Source: Deinococcus sp. (GTDB lineage Bacteria; Deinococcota; Deinococci; Deinococcales; Deinococcaceae). From it: 23,191 bases of DNA. The notes beneath the pieces are model-generated. The model saw only the letters and a list, made by a program, of their open reading frames with translations, ran no database searches and was not told the origin of the DNA. The stretch is from assembly GCF_025362455.1 (NCBI RefSeq), contig NZ_JANYGJ010000267.1:1-23191 (forward strand). Reading direction: 5' to 3'. This document shows positions 1 to 7,674 of the stretch, piece after piece (position 1 is the first letter of the stretch; every line of letters begins with the position of its first letter). Made by a program: the position numbers and the translations under genes.

Positions 1-1322
1 TTGTTGATGCTCAGGTCGGCGGCCAGTGGCGCCGTAACCGTATCGGAGTCGCTGGCCGTGTTGTCGCTCAGGTCGCTGTCGGTGTTCTCGGCGGGCGCCG
101 CGACGGTGGCGGTGTTGGTCACCGTGCTGGCCAAAGCCGCCGTCGCCGAGAGCGTGCCGTTGATGGTGTAGGTGGCCGTGCCGCCCACGGCCAGGGTGGA
201 TTTGGCGCTGATGCTGTTGCCGGTGCCCGTGGCGTCCGTGCAGGTCGAACCCACCGAGGCCACGCAGGCCCAGGTGACGTTGTTGATGCTGGCGGGCAGC
301 GTGTCGGCCATCGTCGCGCCGGTCACGGTGGACTGACCGTTGTTCGTCACGGTGACGGTATAGGTCACGGGGCCACCCTGCGCCAGAGTGCTCACGCCGT
401 CCGTCTTGGTGATCGCCAGGTTGGTGGGCGCGGTGATAACCAGGTTACGAAGCTCGTGGTAGTTGGTTGCGCCGCCCGTCGAGGCACCGAAGCCAAGTTT
501 ATATGTAGCAGGCGGCGTCGTGGCGAGTTGAAAATTATTGATAACGTTGGTAGGTGCCGCACCAAAGCCATTGGTGACCGAAACGGAAGCCTTTCTGTCT
601 GGCTGGATGATCAACCGAACATGTCTAAAATCAACACCCGTCTGGCTGGGTCGCGCTGTGCCACCGTTTCTGGATAGATTGAAACCCGCTGGCTGGGCAC
701 TCAGATAAGGATAGTCGGTCGTGCTCGCTCCGTCACCTGGGCCACGGATAACGACATAGCTAGGATGTTGTACGTCGCCAGCAAATCCACCGACGCGGCC
801 TTCATACGCGTTGGAATAATTTCCAAACTCGTCCAATCCGATGCCTACGTACCCTTTGGACACGCCGGGAATAGCCGATCCGGTGCCAGAAAAGGCCGCA
901 CTTTTTTGCGCGTAGCCAAGCGAACCACCGAAAGCACCGATACGGGAAGTGGCCGTTCCGTCGAAAAGGAAAAAGCTGATACCGTCGGCACCGCTACCGC
1001 CCCAGGTGGCGTAATCGAACTCTACCACTACGCCCTGAGCCGATGAAAAGGTCGGGTTGTAAAAGGCGTAGCCGGTCTGGTTGCCAGTGTTGTTGGTCAG
1101 GCGTAACCAGCCGTCAGTAGCCGGGTCAACGCCGCCTGCCGTCAGAATCGCCGGGTTCGGCGTCCCGCCCAGGGTAAAATTCGCCGAAGAATTGGTCTTG
1201 AAGGTTTCGTTGATCGGAAAGGCGGCGGCGCTCGCCAGAGAGCCCAGAGTCAGGCTCAGGGTCAGGGCCGTGCGGATACTGCGCCGCAGGATTGAGTTGA
1301 TGCGTACAGGTTGCGATTTCAC
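1..1322 (-). CDS. Secreted lectin-like / DUF11 repeat protein, 3' part beyond window
   Basis: The frame is open from a GTG at 1322 to the window edge (about 440 residues) with no stop, so the C-terminus is missing. The start overlaps the TGA of the upstream gene as GTGA, and GGGAGG at 1329-1334 lies 6 nt before it. Residues 1-34 form a signal peptide: a basic start, a Leu-rich core and an A-S-A-A-A end. Residues about 37-290 resemble a bacterial L-type (legume-like) lectin domain, with stretches such as VVEFDYATWGGSGADGISF and GIGLDEFGNYSN. From about residue 297 a DUF11 module follows (NLAITKTDG, then VTYTVTVTNNG). A second module begins at the edge (ADLSIN). The product is probably exported and may bind glycans on the surface; the ligand is unknown. 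The lectin part is visibly AT-richer than the DUF11 part. The family call is from motifs only. Confidence 0.85.
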   Translation of the reverse strand, partial: MKSQPVRINSILRRSIRTALTLSLTLGSLASAAAFPINETFKTNSSANFTLGGTPNPAILTAGGVDPATDGWLRLTNNTGNQTGYAFYNPTFSSAQGVVVEFDYATWGGSGADGISFFLFDGTATSRIGAFGGSLGYAQKSAAFSGTGSAIPGVSKGYVGIGLDEFGNYSNAYEGRVGGFAGDVQHPSYVVIRGPGDGASTTDYPYLSAQPAGFNLSRNGGTARPSQTGVDFRHVRLIIQPDRKASVSVTNGFGAAPTNVINNFQLATTPPATYKLGFGASTGGATNYHELRNLVITAPTNLAITKTDGVSTLAQGGPVTYTVTVTNNGQSTVTGATMADTLPASINNVTWACVASVGSTCTDATGTGNSISAKSTLAVGGTATYTINGTLSATAALASTVTNTATVAAPAENTDSDLSDNTASDSDTVTAPLAADLSIN

Positions 1323-4300
1323 TTCCGTCCTCCCAGGGTCTCGTCTACCGTCAGGTCAAGCCGCAGATACAGGCCCCGTTTGGTGTACAGGTTGCCGATG
1401 CCTTCAAACCCCGCCAGGTTGTAGCCAGCGGTCAGCCAGGTGCCCGGCAGCGCACGCACCGAGCCCTCCACGCCGAAGCCGAGGACGGGGCTGCCGGTGG
1501 CAGGCTGCACCAGGGCGCGGCCCTGAGCGCCGATACCGAAGCGGTCTCCGATGTAGTAGATACCGCTCAGTGAGGGCTGCAAGGTCAGGCTCTGCGCGTC
1601 GCTGAGCAGCTCACGGGCGTCCAGGCCGCCGCGAATGGCGTACTGGGTGCGGTGGTACTCGGCGTGAACGCCAGCCGTGAGTTCGGGGGCGGCTCCGGCC
1701 AGGCTGCCGCTGGCGTAGCGGGCGTAGCCCAGGCTGTTGAGGTCGCCGCTGCGGTAGGCGTAGCCGACGGCGGCCCGCAGGCCCTGGGTACGGCCCACCT
1801 CGGCGGTGCCATCAGCGCTGAGCGTCAGGCCCGGCGTGAGGCTGCCGGTCAGGCCCGCCCGGAACACGGCCCCGAAGGAGGCGTCACGCAGGCTCAGGTC
1901 GCTGCCGACGCTGCCCGACAGGTTGTTGCCCTGGTAGCGCAGATCGGCGCCGCCGGAGTAGTCGCTCTTGCCGTCGCTCAGACCGTAGACGGCGGCGCCG
2001 CGCAGGCCCGCGCTGAAGTTCTGGCCCAGCGGCAGGCTGGTGTCGGCGCCGAAGCGGGCGCGGTTGCCGCCGCCGCTGGCGTCGGGCAGCTCGTAAGTCA
2101 CGGCGTAGTTGACGTTGCCCAGCTTGGTATCGGTGCTCAGCGAGGCGACGTGGCCCTTGCCCCAGGTGTAGCTGTCGCGCAGGCCCAGCGTCACGTTCTT
2201 GGCGACGTTGAACTTGGCGGTGACGTCGGTGGTGGTGTCGAGGTTGCCACTCAGCGGCTGGACGTGGGTGATGTCCACGTCGACGGGCTGCTGGTGATAG
2301 CCCACGCTGGCGACGGCGCCCAGGCCGAAGGTGTCGCCGAAGGCGTACCGAGCGCCGCCGCCGACGCTGAAGGGTTTGAAGTTGTAGTCCACGCGGGCGG
2401 TGGTGCTGCCGCCCTGGGTCGCTACCACTGTTTCGGTGGCCGCGCTGCGGTGGTACTCGCCGTCCAGGCTGGCGCTCAGGCGCTCGCCGAGTTTGGCTCT
2501 GTAACCGGCGCTGAGGCTCAGTCCGGCGCTGGCGGGGGCCAGCCCGACGTAATCGGTGTCCTGGTAGCGGGCGCGGGCGGTCAGGGCGCTGCTCGCCGAG
2601 ACGCGGTAATCCACCTCGGCGCTGAGCTGCACGCCGCCGGAGTAGGCGGCCAGCAGTCCGGCCCGCAGGTTGGTGTCGGTGTAGCTCGCCCGCGCCCCGA
2701 CGGTGCTCACGCCGTCCACGCTGGCGACGGCGGCGCCCACGGCGTAGCGCTCGCTCTGCTGCCAGAGCTGCACGCCGTAGGCCAGCTTGCGTTCATTCAG
2801 CGGGTTGCTCAGGCGGTAAGTCGCGTCCACGCGCACGTCGTCGAGGTCGGCGTTGAGCGGCTCCAGCGCCTGGTTAAAGGTCACCACGCCGCTGTCGGTG
2901 TCTAAGGTGTAGTCGCTCAGGCGGGTCAGGGCGACGCGGCCCAGTTCCTTGCCGGTGCTCTTTTCGAGCGTCACCACGGTCAGGCTTTCGCTGCCGGGTG
3001 AGACGCCGCGCTGCAATTTGAGCAGTCGGCCTTCGGGGCTCAGGCGGGCGGTGATTTTGTCGCCCGGCACGGCGGCCAGAAAGGCAGACAGGCGCGGCCC
3101 GGCGTTTTTGGTCGAGACCTGAAGCGCCGTGAAGTTGCCGCCCACCGGCAGCACGTCGCCGGGCAGGCCGCCCTGCTTGTACGAGGCGCGGAAGGTGGGG
3201 TGGTCGTAGATGAAGGCCACCGGGTCGATGCCCTGGAGCGGCGTGCTCTCGGCGGAGTTGTCACCGTAGATCGGAGTGCGCTGGTAGACGTTTTCGCCCG
3301 TCGGCAACCCGCCTTTGTCGGCGGCCAGGTAGAGCTTGCCGCCCGCCAGCGGGGTTTCGAGCGAGGCGCGGGCCTGGTAGCTGAAATTGCTGACGTCGAC
3401 CCTGAAGTCGGGCAGGCCGAAGGTGGCGCTGACCATCCCCACCGCCAGGCGGTTGCCACCGGGCTTGACTTCAAAGCGGCTGATCTGCTCGCGGTTGCCC
3501 ACCAGCGTAGAGATGCTCAGGCTGACCGGGGCGCTCTGGGGGCGCAGGACCAGCAACCCCTCGCCGTCGTTGAGGTTGAGCTGATAGCCGGATTCGTCGG
3601 GCGCCGCGTCGGGCAGGGCGGGTTCGAGGTTGGTGCGCACGGTCAGGCGCGGCAGCGAGCTGAGCACGCCGTAAGCGTCGTAGGCCCGCACCCGCAGCTT
3701 GATCAGGCTGTTACCGTCGGCGACCAGCGCCAGCGGGGTGATCTCGATGCGGCTGGTCACTCCGGCCAGCGACACCGTGACGCTCTCATTGCCCAGCTTG
3801 ATGACGTTGGGACCGGGCTTCAGCGGCGTGCCGATGTACTCCAGGCGCTGAACACCCCGCGCCGGGTCCTCGGTGCGGCTGCCGATCTGCTCGGCCTTCA
3901 GCGGCGTGCCGTTGATGGTGGGCGCGAGAAGTTGGTCCAGCGGGCCTTCGACGACCACGGTGATGCGGTCGCGCTGGCGGTAGACGGTCCCGGCCAGCGG
4001 CAACTTCACGGCGCCCACGTTCTCGGTCAGGGTGGAGGCCGCCTTGAACGGCTGAGCGGCGCTCAGGTCGGCGGCGTCGATGGTGCCGCGCAGCACCTCG
4101 CCGCGCTCGGCGCCGTAGCGGGCCAGCAGGGCGGGCGGGGCCAGCTCACCGATGACGCCGCTATACGAGACGCTGTAGCTCAAGGTTCCGCTCTGCTGAG
4201 CCGGAATCAGCCAGTACAGCCGTCCCTGGGCGCCCACGAGCGGGTCGGCGATGGCCTTGCCGCCGAGCTGGGCGCTGCCCGCCTGATAGCTCGCGCCGGT

Positions 4301-4627
4301 CGGCAGGTCGTGGGCGACAATCAGTTCGCGGGCCTCGACGGGCGCCTCGAAAGGCAGGCTGACGGTGCTGGTGCGCTGAAACTGGGGGGCTCTGGAATTC
4401 CCGGCGAGCTGGGGGTCGGGGCTTCGAGGGTCCGAGGTGGGCACGTCCAGATTCAGCAGGTCGGGATTGCGAATCTCAGGAGTCTGGGTGGTGGGAGTCT
4501 GGGTGGTGGGAGTCTGGCTGTCAGTCTGGGCCGGGGCGACCTGGGCCTGGATGGTTTCCTGGCTCAGCCGGGCCTGGGCGGTGCCGAGCAGCAAAAACGC
4601 GGAGAGAAGGACGGAGGTGCTTTTCAT
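1319..4627 (-). CDS. Predicted outer-membrane beta-barrel protein with DUF11-like and invasin-like Ig N-terminal domains
   Basis: This is an 1102-aa protein. The signal peptide is about residues 1-19 and ends AQA. A Thr/Gln/Pro linker with a TQTPT pentapeptide repeat follows at about 35-52. A DUF11-like sandwich covers about 85-160. An invasin/Big_1-like Ig domain covers about 290-385, with the signature ADGNSLIKLRVRAYDAYG. A segment at about 540-600 (GSESLTVVTLEKSTGKELGR, then DYTLDTDSGVVTF) is of the kind that precedes large outer-membrane barrels. From about 605 to the end the sequence is alternating amphipathic strands with short turns, closing in LYLRLDLTVDE, as expected for a barrel. 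The start lies 2 nt after the stop of the 919-aa gene, with GGAGG inside that gene's last codons, so translation is probably coupled. Its end overlaps the lectin gene. It may anchor or export the neighbouring surface proteins; that role is inferred. Confidence 0.9.
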   Translation of the reverse strand: MKSTSVLLSAFLLLGTAQARLSQETIQAQVAPAQTDSQTPTTQTPTTQTPEIRNPDLLNLDVPTSDPRSPDPQLAGNSRAPQFQRTSTVSLPFEAPVEARELIVAHDLPTGASYQAGSAQLGGKAIADPLVGAQGRLYWLIPAQQSGTLSYSVSYSGVIGELAPPALLARYGAERGEVLRGTIDAADLSAAQPFKAASTLTENVGAVKLPLAGTVYRQRDRITVVVEGPLDQLLAPTINGTPLKAEQIGSRTEDPARGVQRLEYIGTPLKPGPNVIKLGNESVTVSLAGVTSRIEITPLALVADGNSLIKLRVRAYDAYGVLSSLPRLTVRTNLEPALPDAAPDESGYQLNLNDGEGLLVLRPQSAPVSLSISTLVGNREQISRFEVKPGGNRLAVGMVSATFGLPDFRVDVSNFSYQARASLETPLAGGKLYLAADKGGLPTGENVYQRTPIYGDNSAESTPLQGIDPVAFIYDHPTFRASYKQGGLPGDVLPVGGNFTALQVSTKNAGPRLSAFLAAVPGDKITARLSPEGRLLKLQRGVSPGSESLTVVTLEKSTGKELGRVALTRLSDYTLDTDSGVVTFNQALEPLNADLDDVRVDATYRLSNPLNERKLAYGVQLWQQSERYAVGAAVASVDGVSTVGARASYTDTNLRAGLLAAYSGGVQLSAEVDYRVSASSALTARARYQDTDYVGLAPASAGLSLSAGYRAKLGERLSASLDGEYHRSAATETVVATQGGSTTARVDYNFKPFSVGGGARYAFGDTFGLGAVASVGYHQQPVDVDITHVQPLSGNLDTTTDVTAKFNVAKNVTLGLRDSYTWGKGHVASLSTDTKLGNVNYAVTYELPDASGGGNRARFGADTSLPLGQNFSAGLRGAAVYGLSDGKSDYSGGADLRYQGNNLSGSVGSDLSLRDASFGAVFRAGLTGSLTPGLTLSADGTAEVGRTQGLRAAVGYAYRSGDLNSLGYARYASGSLAGAAPELTAGVHAEYHRTQYAIRGGLDARELLSDAQSLTLQPSLSGIYYIGDRFGIGAQGRALVQPATGSPVLGFGVEGSVRALPGTWLTAGYNLAGFEGIGNLYTKRGLYLRLDLTVDETLGGRK
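4481..4517 (-). repeat. 15-bp tandem repeat in the barrel-protein gene, also a G-quadruplex motif
   Basis: AGTCTGGGTGGTGGG repeats at 4481-4495 and 4496-4510, with a partial third copy to 4517. On the minus coding strand it encodes the TQTPT linker repeats. On the plus (template) strand 4486-4510 has four GGG runs with loops of 4, 5 and 4 nt. Confidence 0.9.
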
Positions 4628-4629
4628 GG

Positions 4630-7389
4630 TCAGTACCTCCAGCGCAGTTCGGGTTCAGTCACGGCAGCGCGGCGCTCGCCTGCCCAGTCGAAGCGGTAAG
4701 TCAGGGTGGTGTCTCCGGCGCTCAAGGTAGTGCTCAGGCTATTGCGGCCTTCTTTCAGCACGGCGCCTACGGGCAGCGGATCAGTCAGTTCAAAGCCCGG
4801 CAGCGCCGAGGCGGCCTTCAGGCGAATGCTGACGGTGTAGCTCTGGTTGCTCACGGTGACGGTCTTGCTCAGGCTCAGCGGCCCGGCGACCAGGTTCACG
4901 CTGCGCAGCGCCTCGATGTTGCCGGTCAATGGGGCCAGCGGGAAGTCCACGGCGCTGAGGTCGATCAGGTTCAGGCTGCGGGTGCCGCTCAGGGCGCCGT
5001 CCATCGGCAGGCTCAAAGCGGGACTCGGCACGCTGGCGGGGTCGAGGCGCAGCGCCACCGCGCCCTGGGGCACGTCCTTGAAGCGGTAGCGTCCGGCGGC
5101 GTCGGTCAGCACCTCGCGGCCCCCGGCCAGCAGGATGCGGGCACGCTCGATCGGCTGGTCGATGCCCTGCTGGAAGCGTCCGTCGCGGTTGCGGTCGATG
5201 TACACCATGCCCACGATCTCGCTGAGCGGCGCGAAGGTCAGCAGCCGCAGCTTGACGGTGGCCTTGGCGACGTTGCTGGCGATGGCCGTGGCCTGCTGCC
5301 CGGCTACGGCCCTGCCGGAGACGACCACGGTGTTGGGCAGCTCGGCGCTGGTTCGGGTGGTGACGCGCAGGGCGTAGGTCAGCACCACGTTGCTGGCGGG
5401 CGGCAGGGTAGCGATGGTCCAGCTCAGCTTGCCGCCCGTGATGGTCGGATCGGCGATGGGCACTCCGGCCAGCGTGGAGGTGCCGGGGATGTACTCCAGG
5501 CCGGGCGCCGGGCTGTCGGTAATCACGCCGTCAAGCAGCGGCGCCTTGGGCGAGAGGTTGCGCACCGTCAGGGTGTAGGTCAGGCGGTCCCCGTAGGTCG
5601 CCTCCGGATTGCTGACGGCCTTGTCGATCACCAGTTTGGAGGTCCAGACCGGGCTGGAGGTCTCGTTGCTGGGCACGCCGTCGGGCAGTTCGCTGCTGGA
5701 GACGGTGAAGATGTTGGTCACGTCGGTGCCGTCGGCGGTGCCCGGCTTGACGCTGGCCTTGAAGCTCAGGGTGCGGCTCTCACCGGGCGCCAGGCTCGCC
5801 AGCTTCCAGACCACCGCGCCGTTCTCGAAAGTTGCGCCGTCCGAGCCGCTGGTAAAGCTCAGGGCGGCGCTGAGCGGGTCACGGATGACCACGTTGGTCA
5901 GGGGCACGCTGTAGGTGTTGCGCACCGTCAGGCTGTAGCTCAGCTCGGTGTTGGCCGCCACCAGGCCCACCGGCGTCACGGCCTTGACGGCGCCGGGCAG
6001 TCCGGCTTCGACCAGGGTGACTTTATCGAGGGTGGTGTTCTGGCTGCCGCGCGCGCCGCTGATGAGCAGTTTGAGGGTCAGGCTGCCGGTCTGGCTGGGC
6101 GTGACGCAGACCAGAACGTCGCGGCTGGCGCCCTCTTCGAGCGTCAGCGGTTGAGTCAGCGGCTGGCCCTCAGCGGTCTGGTAAGTCACGTCGCCTGGGT
6201 TTGCTGCGCCGTTACCTAACACAGTGCTGCTGAGGGTGAAGCTGTCGGCCACGTCGCCGGTATTTTTGATGGTCTGGGTAAAGCAGATTTTGCGGCCCAC
6301 CAGCGCAAACGGCCTGGTCTGGCTGTCGGCGTCGCTGCCTTCGGGGGCTTCGGGTACGCCCACCGGGCCGAGCGCCACGTTGGGCGAGAAGCGGGAGGTC
6401 AGGGTGGCGGTGGTGCTGACGCTCTGGCCGGGCGTGCTGGCCACGGCGGTGTTGCTGATCGTCTGGTTCTCGCTGCCCAGCGTGGTGACCATTTTAAAAG
6501 TCAGGCTCAGGTTCTGGCCAGGCTTCAGTAAGGGAGCGCGGACCCGCAGGCCCTGGGCGCCCGCCGCGTCGCCCGGCTGCCAGGAGCTGCCGCTGCCGGA
6601 TTCCAGCACGCCGCCGCTGGCCGCCGCGCTGCCCGGCACGTAGTTCAGGCCCTGGGCGCTCAGCGCCGCCAGTTCGTCGGTCAGGATGACCTCGCGGGAC
6701 TCGCCCCGGCCCGCGTTGGTGGCCAGCAGGTTGACGGTAGTGGAGCCGCCCGGCTTGACGAAGCTGGGGCTGAAGGTCTTGCTGACGCTCAGGACCGGGG
6801 GCGCGCCGAGGTTGAGCAGCGCGATGTTGTTGCTGTCACCCGGCTGGCCGTTGCCGCACCCGGCGATCAGGTTGATGTAGGCGCCGCCGCTCTGGCCCTG
6901 GCTGGTCTGGGCCTTGACCAGCAGTTTGGCCACGCCGTCGGGCGCCAGTTTGACGCTGGTAATCGGCGTGAGTTCGTTGGCGTCCAGCTTGCCGTCGCCG
7001 TTGGCATCCAGGTAGAGCGTCAGGGTCGGGGTGAAGCTGGAGACGCCGGGCACTTGCAGGCTCAGCGGAGTAGCGTCGCCGGTATTGCCGCTGTTGGTGA
7101 CCTGGTAGGCGAACAGGGCACTCTCGCCCGCCAGGATGGTCTGCTGCTGGCCGGGGGCCTGAATGGTGCCGCCCGGCGTGACGCTGACGCTACAGACCGG
7201 CGAAACCGTCGTGCTGACGATGTTGGACAGGCCGCTGACCGGCGTGTTGTCGTCGCCCAGGGTGCCGGAGGCCGCCGCCTGGTTGGTGATAACGGTGCCT
7301 GCCGGGCTGCCTGCGGCCTGAGCCAGCGCCGAGAGGGTCAGCACGACCAGAGCGGATAGAGAGCGGGCCGGACGGATCAGGTGTTTCAC
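4630..7389 (-). CDS. Secreted DUF11 repeat protein with EF-hand-like loop and SdrD_B-like domain
   Basis: This 919-aa protein starts at GTG 7389, with CCGGAG about 5 nt upstream. The signal peptide covers about residues 1-25 and ends AQA. Next comes a module (AGSPAGTVITNQAAASG, then SNIVSTTV) closely like the N-terminus of the 714-aa neighbour. Residues 128-139 form a canonical EF-hand-type calcium loop with D, N, D, K, D and E at positions 1, 3, 5, 7, 9 and 12. Several DUF11 domains follow, recognisable by repeats such as YSLTVRNTYSVPLTNVVIRD and LTYTLTVRNLSPKAPLLDG. About residues 723-782 resemble an SdrD_B/Cna_B domain (GMVYIDRNRDGRF, then TDAAGRYRFKDVP). A final DUF11-like domain ends at the C-terminus. 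There is no LPXTG or membrane anchor. The protein is probably a surface or periplasmic structural component working with the barrel protein encoded directly downstream. Confidence 0.92.
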   Translation of the reverse strand: MKHLIRPARSLSALVVLTLSALAQAAGSPAGTVITNQAAASGTLGDDNTPVSGLSNIVSTTVSPVCSVSVTPGGTIQAPGQQQTILAGESALFAYQVTNSGNTGDATPLSLQVPGVSSFTPTLTLYLDANGDGKLDANELTPITSVKLAPDGVAKLLVKAQTSQGQSGGAYINLIAGCGNGQPGDSNNIALLNLGAPPVLSVSKTFSPSFVKPGGSTTVNLLATNAGRGESREVILTDELAALSAQGLNYVPGSAAASGGVLESGSGSSWQPGDAAGAQGLRVRAPLLKPGQNLSLTFKMVTTLGSENQTISNTAVASTPGQSVSTTATLTSRFSPNVALGPVGVPEAPEGSDADSQTRPFALVGRKICFTQTIKNTGDVADSFTLSSTVLGNGAANPGDVTYQTAEGQPLTQPLTLEEGASRDVLVCVTPSQTGSLTLKLLISGARGSQNTTLDKVTLVEAGLPGAVKAVTPVGLVAANTELSYSLTVRNTYSVPLTNVVIRDPLSAALSFTSGSDGATFENGAVVWKLASLAPGESRTLSFKASVKPGTADGTDVTNIFTVSSSELPDGVPSNETSSPVWTSKLVIDKAVSNPEATYGDRLTYTLTVRNLSPKAPLLDGVITDSPAPGLEYIPGTSTLAGVPIADPTITGGKLSWTIATLPPASNVVLTYALRVTTRTSAELPNTVVVSGRAVAGQQATAIASNVAKATVKLRLLTFAPLSEIVGMVYIDRNRDGRFQQGIDQPIERARILLAGGREVLTDAAGRYRFKDVPQGAVALRLDPASVPSPALSLPMDGALSGTRSLNLIDLSAVDFPLAPLTGNIEALRSVNLVAGPLSLSKTVTVSNQSYTVSIRLKAASALPGFELTDPLPVGAVLKEGRNSLSTTLSAGDTTLTYRFDWAGERRAAVTEPELRWRY

Positions 7390-7573
7390 ACCGTCTCCGG
7401 TTGAGGGTCACACGCACAGCAGGGTACAGAGAGTTCGTTCATGGGGGGCCGCCTTGGTGAAGGGTCTGGCGAAGTGAGGAAGCCAGAGCTGGAGTCGAAA
7501 AAGACCGTGTAAAAGCTGCCGGGGCAGCGAGCTGGAGCAAAGGGATAATTCTGGTGTTGCGAACACATAAAAA

Positions 7574-7621
7574 CTGCACAAAACGACGCTGCGCAAGACG
7601 ACACTGCACAAGACGACACTG
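7574..7621. repeat. 15-bp tandem repeat, 3.2 copies, intergenic
   Basis: Units at 7574-7588, 7589-7603 and 7604-7618 read CTGCACAAAACGACG, CTGCGCAAGACGACA and CTGCACAAGACGACA, followed by a partial CTG. The array lies in the 285-nt gap between the 714-aa and 919-aa genes. Short frames across it show only low-complexity Ser/Cys/Val translations and look like chance. Confidence 0.85.
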
Positions 7622-7634
7622 TGACTGTCTGAAA

Positions 7635-7664
7635 CGGTGCGCCCCAAGCGAGCGAGGCGCACCG
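7635..7664 (-). terminator. Terminator-like hairpin after the 714-aa gene
   Basis: A perfect 9-bp inverted repeat (CGGTGCGCC at 7635-7643, GGCGCACCG at 7656-7664) with a 12-nt loop begins 10 nt past the stop codon of the 714-aa gene. On the minus strand the stem is followed by TTTCAG, a weak U-tract. It could end or attenuate transcription before the 919-aa gene. Confidence 0.5.
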
Positions 7665-7674
7665 GACAGCAGAC

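Noticed and set aside
1652..2905. Long plus-strand frames (also 3200-4699 and 8584-9900) opposite the surface-protein genes
   Set aside because: They are antisense shadows of GC-rich genes. Their translations are Ala/Gly/Arg/Val-rich with no domain, while the minus-strand frames have signal peptides, ribosome binding sites and DUF11 motifs.
7386..7662. Two short minus-strand frames with Cys/Ser/Val repeats between the 714-aa and 919-aa genes
   Set aside because: They translate the 15-bp tandem repeat and the hairpin region, overlap each other in different frames and have no ribosome binding site.
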